Source: an uncultured Mailhella sp. (lineage in GTDB: Bacteria > Desulfobacterota > Desulfovibrionia > Desulfovibrionales > Desulfovibrionaceae). Taken from it: a stretch of 6,565 bases of DNA. The position numbers were made by a program, and so were the translations under genes. The stretch is taken from positions 1 to 6,565 of the forward strand of contig CAJJMX010000098.1 in the NCBI GenBank assembly GCA_905192935.1, given 5' to 3'. The notes below the pieces were generated by a model that was not told the DNA's origin, searched no databases, and was given only the letters and a program-made list of their open reading frames with translations. Shown in pieces: positions 1-4,994 of this stretch (position 1 is the stretch's first letter; every line of letters begins with the position of its first letter).

Positions 1-76
1 TTCCCCTCACTGTTTTCCCGACTTTTCTGCCGGCAGATATTGGGGTAGCATGAAGGCAAGGCAGCAAAAGCAACGC

Positions 77-82
77 AAGGAG
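77..82 (+). promoter_or_regulatory. Strong Shine-Dalgarno site of the microprotein gene
   Basis: The bases AAGGAG lie 7 bases before the ATG at 90, a near-ideal match and spacing for bacterial initiation. It is the best ribosome binding site in the first 300 bases and is the main reason to regard the very short frame behind it as a real gene. Confidence 0.7.
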
Positions 83-89
83 TTTCTGC

Positions 90-188
90 ATGGATTTGAT
101 GGACAGGCTGGGAACGGTTCTGATCATTGTTCTGGCGCTTTTAGCCGTCACGGCGCTGCGTCGGGGCGGAGGCACGACGTCGTGCTGA
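90..188 (+). CDS. Small single-helix membrane microprotein, 32 residues to the first TGA
   Basis: I do not recognise the family. The product has a short N-terminus (M-D-L-M-D-R-L), one hydrophobic helix at about residues 8-23 rich in Leu, Ile, Val and Ala, then Arg24-Arg25, three glycines and T-T-S-C before the stop. The Arg pair after the helix suggests an outside N-terminus and a cytoplasmic C-terminus by the positive-inside rule. A strong ribosome binding site sits 7 bases upstream. The hydrophobic helix followed by a Gly and Cys tail recalls FeoB-associated Cys-rich membrane proteins, but there is too little sequence to claim this. The stop is TGA directly after a Cys codon, and the same frame stays open to 287 with coding-like composition. 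The true product may therefore be 65 residues long by selenocysteine insertion or another recoding, or the gene may carry a nonsense mutation. Confidence 0.5.
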   Translation: MDLMDRLGTVLIIVLALLAVTALRRGGGTTSC

Positions 189-287
189 TTCCGCGTTGAC
201 CCCATGCGGATGCGTGACATCCGTGAAAAGATGGAAGAAGCGGAAAAAAGAAAACAAGACGGGACAAAGAGCGGGCAAAAGAGCTGA
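186..287 (+). other. In-frame continuation of the microprotein past TGA (possible selenocysteine codon)
   Basis: From the TGA at 186-188 the same frame reads 32 further codons to a second TGA at 285-287. The encoded tail begins F-R-V-D-P and then forms a Met-, Glu-, Lys- and Arg-rich stretch that looks like an amphipathic cytoplasmic helix. The codons (GAC, ATC, GAA, AAG) look like those of real genes. The second stop lies 40 bases before the terminator stem, whereas the first lies 139 bases before it, so the longer frame fits the transcription unit better. The internal start at 204 has no ribosome binding site, which argues against a separate gene. An open frame of 32 codons can occur by chance in DNA of this GC content, so this is suggestive only. 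A nonsense mutation of a Trp or Arg codon would look the same. Confidence 0.35.
205..225 (+). promoter_or_regulatory. SECIS-like hairpin downstream of the in-frame TGA
   Basis: Bases 207-212 (CGGATG) pair perfectly with 218-223 (CATCCG). Two G-U wobbles extend the stem to 205-206 with 224-225. The loop is CGTGA at 213-217. The loop begins 24 bases after the TGA, and its second base is G. Known bacterial selenocysteine insertion elements are hairpins inside the coding region shortly after the UGA, with a small apical loop that carries an early G for SelB binding. The geometry fits, but hairpins of this size are common in GC-rich DNA. Confidence 0.28.
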
Positions 288-327
288 CTGCGCTCTTGCT
301 CTCACGTGCAAGCTGGCTTATGCTCAA

Positions 328-359
328 GGCTCCGGGCGTCAACGCCCGGGGCCTTTTTT
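328..359 (+). terminator. Intrinsic terminator closing the microprotein unit
   Basis: An 11-pair stem with one T-G wobble joins 328-338 to 343-353. The loop is the tetranucleotide TCAA, and six T residues follow at 354-359. It is a textbook rho-independent terminator on the + strand. It separates the small upstream gene from the lipoprotein gene. Confidence 0.92.
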
Positions 360-485
360 CTGGATCGGCAAACCTCACGGAGGATGCCGGGCGTCCCCTG
401 CGGACGGCCGCCGCGTCCGCCTCACGGTGTGCCTTTTCCGGCAAGCCGGTGGGCCTCTTCGCCCAGACGCACAAAGGATACCGCC
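360..485 (+). other. GC-rich leader of the lipoprotein gene
   Basis: This gap carries a 7-pair hairpin (400-406 with 414-420) and a small inverted repeat CCGGC-AA-GCCGG at 438-449. I see no convincing -35/-10 pair, although transcription must restart after the terminator at 328-359. The Shine-Dalgarno AAAGGA at 473-478 is 7 bases before the ATG at 486 and fixes that start. Confidence 0.45.
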
Positions 486-2219
486 ATGAGACCCCGTTTT
501 CGCATTGTTCTTCTTCTCACACTGTGCCTTGCTCTGCTCTCCTCAGGCTGCTCGCTTCTGGAAAAGCAGAAACTGCCCTTCCAGCGGCAGGATGAAGTCA
601 CGCTCTGGGCCAACAGCATTGCCGGACTTCCCGGCGTCGAGCAGGGCCGCAGGGCCGAAATGGTGTGGAAAAATCCCTCTTCTTCACAGGCTCTGAAGCT
701 GCGCGCCCTTTCCATAGCCGCCAGCCGTCCCGGCAGACAGGGCTATTCCGCACGCAAGGAACTCGCCGCGCTTTACGCGCAGGCCTCTGCCGAGCAGCGC
801 GCCACATGGGAAACCATGTACTGGACAGACCTTGACGGCATGGACAGCGACACGCTGAAAAAGCTGGCCGCCTCCGTATCGTCCGAACAGGAACGAAGCT
901 TCCCCTGGAATCTCGTCATGCTCAAGGCCGCGCGCCGCGGTCTTGTGACCGACTCCTCCGCCGTGCTCTCCCGTCTTTCCAGTCCGCTGCTCTATGCCGC
1001 GCCGGCCATGCTCGGCCTCGGCGAGGCTCCGGCCGTCACGCCGAGCAGCACCATAAGCGTGGCGCTCATCATACCGCAGACCGGTTCCGCCTCGGCCCTC
1101 GGCCGTCAGGTGGCGGCAGGCGCACAGGCCGCCGTGGACGATCTGCGCCTTTCCGGCAAAAACGTTGACCTGCGCATCATCGACACCGGCCTCACCGGCT
1201 GGCAGCAGGCCGTGCAGAGCCTGCCGCCGCAGTTCGTCATGGTGGGCGGTCCGCTCATTCCCGGCCGCTACAAGGCGGTGAAAAGCGCCGCTTCCGGACG
1301 CGCGCTCTTCTCTTTCACGGCCTCCCTGCCTTCCGGCGACGAAGGCGTAAGCGCCTGGCGCTTCTTCGCCAGTCCCGAAGATCAGATAAAGGCCCTGCTC
1401 GATGCCGCCTCCTCTCTCGGCATCAACTCCTTCGGCGTGTTCAGCCCCGGCGACTCCTACAGCAAGCGCATGAGCGGCCTGTTCATGCAGGAAGCCTCGG
1501 CACGCGGCTACTCCGTCACGTCCGGCTCCTACACCGCAGGCAAAATGAACGCCTGGCCCAAGGAAGCCGGAGCCTTCGTGAAAACGCAGGTAGGCGCGCA
1601 GCGCGGCAGCATTCCCGTGGCCACGGCCGACTTCCAGGCCATATTCCTGCCCGACAGCTGGAAGAACATGGACATGCTCGTTTCCAGCCTGCACTACAGC
1701 GGCGCACAGAACAGACTCATGATGGGTACGTCCATCTGGGAACAGAGCCTCGGTCCCACGAGTCACAGCAATGCCGCAACCTTCGCCCTCACCATCTTCC
1801 CCGGCGTGTGGAACGACCGGCTTTCCGGCCCCGGCGTGACGGCCTTCCGCAACGCCATGGCCGCCAAAAATGAGCGCACCGACGACTGGTCCGCCCTGGG
1901 CTTCGACTTCGTGCGCCTGGCCGCGGCCCTCAATCTCCAGCCGGGCTGGACGAGCGCGCAGCTCAACCGCACGCTCTCCTCCGGTCCCCGCGTAGACTGG
2001 GCAGGCGCCCCCATGCAGTGGGACGGCTCGGGCAAGGCCAGCCGTCAGCTCTTCATCTTCCAGCCCTCCTCCACCGGCCATATTCCGGCGGACATGCAGA
2101 AGCTGAGAGAGCGCCTCGCCTCCGGAGACCTCACCGTCTCCGAACCCGAAGCCGCGCCCGCCGCTCCCCAGCGTCCCGTCAGCTTCGACGCCCTCGTCGA
2201 CTCCCTCAGCAAGAAGTAA
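486..2219 (+). CDS. LpoA-like lipoprotein with periplasmic-binding fold (penicillin-binding protein activator family)
   Basis: The product is 577 residues. It opens with a lipoprotein signal: basic M-R-P-R, a Leu-rich core, and a lipobox L-S-S-G-C with Cys22 as the lipidated residue. Ser at +2 rather than Asp favours sorting to the outer membrane. Residues about 30-170 are helical and could be the repeat-like N-terminal domain seen in LpoA. From about 190 a type I periplasmic-binding fold begins with S-V-A-L-I-I-P-Q-T-G. It continues with F-G-V-F-S-P-G-D (316-323), D-F-Q-A-I-F-L-P-D-S (382-391) and L-G-F-D-F-V near 471. The C-terminal tail is rich in Pro and Ala. In E. coli, LpoA activates the peptidoglycan synthase PBP1A from the outer membrane. 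That role here is inferred from architecture alone, and a solute-binding role of the branched-chain amino acid type is the alternative. The frame is open upstream to 306, but the ribosome binding site and signal peptide support the start at 486. Confidence 0.9.
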   Translation: MRPRFRIVLLLTLCLALLSSGCSLLEKQKLPFQRQDEVTLWANSIAGLPGVEQGRRAEMVWKNPSSSQALKLRALSIAASRPGRQGYSARKELAALYAQASAEQRATWETMYWTDLDGMDSDTLKKLAASVSSEQERSFPWNLVMLKAARRGLVTDSSAVLSRLSSPLLYAAPAMLGLGEAPAVTPSSTISVALIIPQTGSASALGRQVAAGAQAAVDDLRLSGKNVDLRIIDTGLTGWQQAVQSLPPQFVMVGGPLIPGRYKAVKSAASGRALFSFTASLPSGDEGVSAWRFFASPEDQIKALLDAASSLGINSFGVFSPGDSYSKRMSGLFMQEASARGYSVTSGSYTAGKMNAWPKEAGAFVKTQVGAQRGSIPVATADFQAIFLPDSWKNMDMLVSSLHYSGAQNRLMMGTSIWEQSLGPTSHSNAATFALTIFPGVWNDRLSGPGVTAFRNAMAAKNERTDDWSALGFDFVRLAAALNLQPGWTSAQLNRTLSSGPRVDWAGAPMQWDGSGKASRQLFIFQPSSTGHIPADMQKLRERLASGDLTVSEPEAAPAAPQRPVSFDALVDSLSKK

Positions 2220-2234
2220 GTCATCTTCCTCCGC

Positions 2235-2285
2235 TCCCCGTTCCGGCACCCGTCTCCCTTCAGAGGTCGGATGCCGGAACGGGGA
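2235..2285 (+). terminator. Long perfect hairpin after the lipoprotein gene, probable transcript end without a T run
   Basis: Bases 2235-2248 pair perfectly with 2272-2285 over 14 base pairs. The 23-base loop folds further: 2250-2256 pairs with 2263-2270 with one bulged T. The hairpin starts 15 bases after the stop codon, the usual place for a terminator. No T tract follows on either strand, so it may stabilise the 3' end of the lipoprotein mRNA instead of terminating by itself. Confidence 0.5.
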
Positions 2286-2547
2286 CTTGCGGCCGACTTC
2301 GTTGCAGCATACAAAAGAGCCCGAAGCGTGTTTCCGTGAACACGGAACATCGCCCTGCACAGCGCCCGGGAGCGTCGCTCCGAAAGGCTCCGACATTCCG
2401 CCTGCAGGATTGCCGCACGCGCGATGACAAGCCGCCTTCACCTGCGGCAGGATGAGACCAGCGTGCACGCCACGCAGATTGTAGAGCGTGTCCTCCCGGA
2501 CGGGACACCCTGAACGCACAACGCCATTCAAAAAGAGAAAACACAGC
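2286..2547 (+). other. Gene-free stretch upstream of gatC with small hairpins
   Basis: I find no credible gene here. Small inverted repeats are TTCCGTG/CACGGAA at 2332-2347, GGAGC/GCTCC at 2369-2381 and GTGTCC/GGACAC at 2488-2508. The last lies 39 bases before gatC and could sit in its leader. The bases just before gatC are A-rich (2530-2545). No clear -35/-10 promoter stands out, although gatCA is likely to start its transcript in this gap. Confidence 0.4.
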
Positions 2548-2841
2548 ATGTCACTCGACAAAAACGACTTTCTGCATCTGTGCCGCCTTTCCCGGCTGGC
2601 CCCTGATCCTGCCGTGCAGGAGGAAATGGCACAGCAGTGCTCCAGCATACTTGCCTATATGGACAAGCTCGCCGAAGTGGATACCACCGGCGTGGAACCT
2701 CTGTATTCTCCCGTCATTCATGAGTGCGCCTTCCGCGACGACGTTGCCGTGCGCCGCTGCGACCGCGCCGACATCCTCGCCGGAGCCCCTGCCACCGACG
2801 GCGCGTTCTTCATCGTTCCCCGCATTGTGGAGGGAAAATAA
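2548..2841 (+). CDS. gatC: Asp/Glu-tRNA amidotransferase subunit C
   Basis: GatC is the small subunit that holds GatA and GatB together in the cytoplasmic amidotransferase. That enzyme converts Glu-tRNA(Gln) to Gln-tRNA and, in many bacteria, Asp-tRNA(Asn) to Asn-tRNA. The product is 97 residues, normal for the family. It shows the usual N-terminal helix (L-C-R-L-S-R-L-A near residues 11-18), a helical middle with I-L-A-Y-M-D-K-L near 34-41, G-V-E-P-L at 48-52, a charged segment with R-D-D-V-A-V-R, and a terminal F-F-I-V-P-R-I-V. The frame extends upstream to a GTG at 2488, but that would add about 20 residues foreign to the family. The ATG at 2548 has only a weak A-rich ribosome binding site (AAGAG, about 10 bases away). 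The stop TAA abuts the ATG of gatA, so the two are surely co-translated. Confidence 0.95.
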   Translation: MSLDKNDFLHLCRLSRLAPDPAVQEEMAQQCSSILAYMDKLAEVDTTGVEPLYSPVIHECAFRDDVAVRRCDRADILAGAPATDGAFFIVPRIVEGK

Positions 2842-4311
2842 ATGTCTGAAATTTTTGAGCTCTCCCTCTGCGAAGTACGCGATGCCATCCGCAGCGGCGA
2901 CATAAGTGCGGAAAAAGCGACCGCCGCCTGCATAGCGCGTCTCAACGAAACCGAACCCAAAGTGAACGCCCTTCTCGCCCGCCGCGATGAAGAAGCCCTG
3001 GAACAGGCCCGCACCATGGACAAGGAACGTCCCGCCGACCTTTCGGACAAGCCTCTGTGGGGCGTGCCCGTCACCGTGAAGGATGTGCTTGCCACCAGAG
3101 GCATGCCCACCACGGCGGCCTCGAAAATTCTGGAAGGCTTTCTGTCCCCCTACGACGCGCTCGTCGTGGAGCGTCTGAAAAACGCCGGAGCCGTCATCCT
3201 GGGCAAGAACAACATGGATGAATTCGCCATGGGGTCCACCACGGAGCACTCCGCCTACAAGGTGACGGCCAATCCCTGGGATCTGACCCGCGTGCCCGGC
3301 GGCTCCAGCGGCGGCTCCGCCGCCAGTGTCGCCGCCTGCCAGTGCTTCGCCTCCCTCGGCTCGGATACGGGCGGCTCCATTCGTCAGCCCGCCTCCCTGT
3401 GCGGCTGCGTGGGCATCAAGCCCACCTACGGGCGCGTGTCCCGCTACGGCCTGCTCGCCTATGCTTCCTCCTTCGATCAGGTAGGCCCGCTTGCCCGCAC
3501 CGTGGAAGACGCCGCCGCCGTGCTCCAGGTGATCGCCGGACACGATGAAAGAGACAGCACCTCTTCCCCCGTGGACGTGCCGGACTACGCCGCCGCCATG
3601 AATGCCCAGGCCGACCTTTCCGGCCTCACCCTCGGCATGCCCCGCGAATTCTTCGATCATGAAGGACTCGACAAGGGCGTGGCCGAAGCCTGCAAGAACG
3701 CCGTGGAAACGGCAAAGAGCCTCGGCGCCGAAGTGGTGGAAGTTTCCCTGCCCCATACGGAATACTCCATCGCAAGCTATTACATTCTCGCCATGGCGGA
3801 AGCCAGCTCCAACCTCGCCCGCTATGACGGCGTACGCTATGGTCACCGCACCGCCGATCCCAAAAATCTGGAAGACATGTACACGAGCTCCCGCACCGAA
3901 GGCTTCGGCCCCGAAGTGCAGCGCCGCATCCTGCTCGGCTCCTACGTGCTCTCCGCAGGCTACTACGACGCCTATTACCGCAAGGCCGCCCAGGTGCGAC
4001 GCCTCATCCGGCAGGACTACCTCGACGCCCTCAAGACCTGCGACATGATCCTCGCTCCCGTGTCCCCCGTGCCCGCCTGGCAGATGGGCCACATGTCCGA
4101 GGATCCGCTCCAGATGTACTTCATGGACATCTTCACCCTGTCCCTGAACCTCGCGGGACTGCCCGGACTCTCCATCCCCGTGGGAACCTCCCAGGGACTG
4201 CCCGTCGGCATCCAGCTCATGGGCCGCGCCTTCGATGAAGGCCGCCTCTTCCTCGCCGGCGACAAACTCACCCGCGCCCTCGGTACCCATAACCAGCACG
4301 CCCCGCTGTAA
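2842..4311 (+). CDS. gatA: Asp/Glu-tRNA amidotransferase subunit A (glutaminase/amidase)
   Basis: GatA releases ammonia from glutamine (or asparagine) and passes it to GatB, which amidates the mischarged tRNA. The protein has 489 residues, a full-length member of the amidase signature family. The Ser-cisSer-Lys triad is present: Lys80 in V-T-V-K-D-V, cis-Ser155 in G-G-S-S-G-G-S (153-159), and nucleophile Ser179 in S-D-T-G-G-S-I-R-Q-P. The segment G-I-K-P-T-Y-G-R-V-S-R-Y-G-L after it is typical of GatA and not of general amidases. The C-terminal part contains N-L-A-G-L-P-G-L-S-I-P-V-G, also conserved. The start follows the gatC stop with no gap, and GGAGGG lies 7 bases upstream inside the end of gatC. 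gatB is not within the window, so it must be encoded elsewhere. No damage is seen. Confidence 0.98.
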   Translation: MSEIFELSLCEVRDAIRSGDISAEKATAACIARLNETEPKVNALLARRDEEALEQARTMDKERPADLSDKPLWGVPVTVKDVLATRGMPTTAASKILEGFLSPYDALVVERLKNAGAVILGKNNMDEFAMGSTTEHSAYKVTANPWDLTRVPGGSSGGSAASVAACQCFASLGSDTGGSIRQPASLCGCVGIKPTYGRVSRYGLLAYASSFDQVGPLARTVEDAAAVLQVIAGHDERDSTSSPVDVPDYAAAMNAQADLSGLTLGMPREFFDHEGLDKGVAEACKNAVETAKSLGAEVVEVSLPHTEYSIASYYILAMAEASSNLARYDGVRYGHRTADPKNLEDMYTSSRTEGFGPEVQRRILLGSYVLSAGYYDAYYRKAAQVRRLIRQDYLDALKTCDMILAPVSPVPAWQMGHMSEDPLQMYFMDIFTLSLNLAGLPGLSIPVGTSQGLPVGIQLMGRAFDEGRLFLAGDKLTRALGTHNQHAPL

Positions 4312-4314
4312 AGG

Positions 4315-4338
4315 CAGAAAGACAGAAAGACAGAAAAG
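4315..4338 (+). repeat. Three tandem copies of an 8-base unit after gatA
   Basis: CAGAAAGA occurs twice exactly (4315-4322, 4323-4330), then once with a change at the end (4331-4338, CAGAAAAG). It begins 3 bases after the gatA stop. The purine-rich array is a short tandem repeat with no function I can assign and may be slippage-prone. Confidence 0.75.
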
Positions 4339-4341
4339 GCA

Positions 4342-4364
4342 TCGGGGGGAATGATTCCCCCCGA
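4342..4364 (+). terminator. G6/C6 hairpin shortly after gatA, possible terminator without a T tract
   Basis: Bases 4342-4351 pair perfectly with 4355-4364 over 10 base pairs, six of them G-C in a row, around a TGA loop. It lies 31 bases after the gatA stop. The following bases are ACCCCCTCG with no T run, so termination here would be weak or would depend on the next hairpins. Confidence 0.5.
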
Positions 4365-4376
4365 ACCCCCTCGTTT

Positions 4377-4416
4377 CCGACGGCAGGCGTGTGCTTCCGC
4401 ACCCGCCCGCCGTCGG
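4377..4416 (+). other. Long interrupted hairpin
   Basis: CCGACGGC (4377-4384) pairs with GCCGTCGG (4409-4416). Inside it GGCG (4386-4389) pairs with CGCC (4404-4407), and GTGC (4391-4394) with GCAC (4399-4402), around the loop TTCC. That makes 16 pairs with two symmetric single mismatches. Matching on both sides of each mismatch suggests a real structured element, either RNA or a protein-binding palindrome. No T tract follows. Confidence 0.5.
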
Positions 4417-4430
4417 CACGAAGAGTTTCG

Positions 4431-4470
4431 GAAAAAAGCACGGTTTGCTCTCGCAGGCCGTGCTTCTTTC
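4431..4470. terminator. Probable bidirectional intrinsic terminator
   Basis: AAGCACGG (4436-4443) pairs with CCGTGCTT (4458-4465). An inner TGC/GCA pair (4446-4448 with 4453-4455) and an outer GAAA/TTTC pairing extend the stem. On the + strand the stem is followed by CTTTC. On the - strand the GCACGG/CCGTGC stem is followed by six T residues (the A run at 4432-4437). It could end gatCA transcripts from the left and also any minus-strand transcript from the right. Confidence 0.7.
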
Positions 4471-4555
4471 GTCCTTCGGTTTCATCAACCCGTTCTGCCG
4501 GAGTCATGTTCCGCCCCGAAGTGCGGCCGAAACCTTCCGCCGCTTTTCTCCGTAT

Positions 4556-4584
4556 CTGACGTTTTTCTCTCAATATCCGATAAT
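4556..4584 (+). promoter_or_regulatory. Candidate sigma70 promoter inside the structured gap
   Basis: CTGACG (4556-4561) and GATAAT (4579-4584) are separated by exactly 17 bases. They match the consensus at 4 of 6 and 5 of 6 positions, in the only AT-rich patch of the gap. Transcription would begin near 4591, just before a strong hairpin at 4598-4629. Confidence 0.35.
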
Positions 4585-4597
4585 CCCATCCTTGTTC

Positions 4598-4629
4598 ACC
4601 TTGTTTTCGGCCTCTGCCGGAAACAAGGT
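4598..4629 (+). other. 13-pair hairpin at the expected start of a transcript
   Basis: Bases 4598-4610 pair with 4617-4629 over 13 base pairs with one T-G wobble, and the loop is 6 bases. No T tract follows on either strand, so it is not an intrinsic terminator. A 5' stabilising stem or part of a structured RNA is possible. Confidence 0.55.
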
Positions 4630-4640
4630 CGGCCCCCGCA

Positions 4641-4662
4641 GGTAGGCGCAGCAGCGCCTGCC
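4641..4662 (+). other. 9-pair hairpin with AGCA loop
   Basis: GGTAGGCGC (4641-4649) pairs with GCGCCTGCC (4654-4662), with one T-G wobble. It lies 11 bases after the previous hairpin, and the two could stack in one RNA. No terminator tract follows. Confidence 0.45.
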
Positions 4663-4761
4663 AAGCCCTTCCATGCCGCGCCGCATCGCCTTTCCGAACT
4701 CCCGTGTGTCCCCGGCGACGCGCCCTGCCTTCCCCGAAGCGAAGCCACAGGCGGAATCTGG

Positions 4762-4781
4762 GGGGAAAAATCATTTTCCCC
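4762..4781 (+). other. G4A4/T4C4 hairpin
   Basis: GGGGAAAA (4762-4769) pairs with TTTTCCCC (4774-4781) around the loop ATCA. It resembles the hairpin at 4342-4364, which has a G run, an A/T-rich centre and a C run. No T run follows. Confidence 0.4.
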
Positions 4782-4838
4782 GGCGGGGTGCGTGGCGCAG
4801 CCCGGCGTCCTCCGGTCATCCATCCGCTATAAAGCGTC

Positions 4839-4867
4839 TTGACATGACAGGGCTTTTTCCACGAAAT
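4839..4867 (+). promoter_or_regulatory. Candidate promoter upstream of the aminotransferase
   Basis: A perfect -35 TTGACA (4839-4844) is followed after 17 bases by CGAAAT (4862-4867), which matches the -10 consensus at only 3 of 6 positions. If used, transcription would start near 4874, only a few bases before the terminator stem at 4882. That makes it hard to see how the promoter would feed the downstream gene without read-through. Confidence 0.3.
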
Positions 4868-4881
4868 ACCTTGTATGTTTC

Positions 4882-4913
4882 GGACGGACAGAAGCTGTCC
4901 GTCCTTTTCTTCT
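4882..4913 (+). terminator. Intrinsic terminator upstream of the aminotransferase
   Basis: GGACGGACAG (4882-4891) pairs perfectly with CTGTCCGTCC (4895-4904) around the loop AAG. TTTTCTTCT follows. It is a strong + strand terminator. It lies 81 bases before the aminotransferase start, so it either ends an upstream transcript or acts as an attenuator in the leader of that gene. Confidence 0.82.
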
Positions 4914-4926
4914 CCCCTGGCGGGGA

Positions 4927-4968
4927 GGCGGAGAAGGCAACCATGAGCGGAAAAGCGTCTTCTCCGCC
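4927..4968 (+). promoter_or_regulatory. Hairpin in the aminotransferase leader
   Basis: GGCGGAGAAG (4927-4936) pairs perfectly with CTTCTCCGCC (4959-4968), leaving a 22-base loop. The stem buries the only Shine-Dalgarno-like purine stretch (GGAGAAGG, 4930-4937) of this leader. Folding would therefore hide the ribosome entry site, consistent with translational control. This is inferred from sequence alone. Confidence 0.4.
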
Positions 4969-4994
4969 GACAACATCGCTTTCCGCCCCATGTT

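Noticed and set aside
13..41. Possible promoter TTTTCC, 17 bases, GATATT upstream of the microprotein
   Set aside because: The matches are only about 3 of 6 and 4 of 6. The upstream gene lies outside the window, so the microprotein could equally belong to an upstream operon.
2..199. Open frame from the window edge to 199 in another phase over the microprotein
   Set aside because: It is polar, has no ribosome binding site at its ATG (50), and competes with the frame at 90, which has a strong site and a clear membrane helix.
204..287. Separate 27-codon gene starting at ATG 204
   Set aside because: There is no Shine-Dalgarno before it, and it is in phase with the upstream frame, so a continuation across the TGA explains it better.
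306..485. In-frame upstream extension of the lipoprotein by 60 residues
   Set aside because: It runs through the intrinsic terminator at 328-359, gives an Arg/Pro-rich sequence with no family likeness, and would place the lipoprotein signal peptide inside the protein. The ATG at 486 has a good ribosome binding site.
684..2648. Long minus-strand frame of 654 codons
   Set aside because: It is the shadow of the lipoprotein gene in GC-rich DNA, with a Gly-, His-, Arg- and Ala-rich low-information product and no family motifs.
2551..4488. Long minus-strand frame of 645 codons opposite gatCA
   Set aside because: gatC and gatA are certain on the + strand with intact catalytic residues. The opposite frame is His/Gly-rich and reads through the bidirectional terminator at 4431-4470.
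4784..4805. Short stretch resembling the 5' end of a tRNA(Pro), with CGGGGTG then TGGCGCAGCC
   Set aside because: Two extra bases separate the acceptor-like and D-arm-like parts. No anticodon arm, T-arm or matching CACCCCG acceptor strand follows, so there is no tRNA. A tRNA-derived remnant is possible but unsupported.
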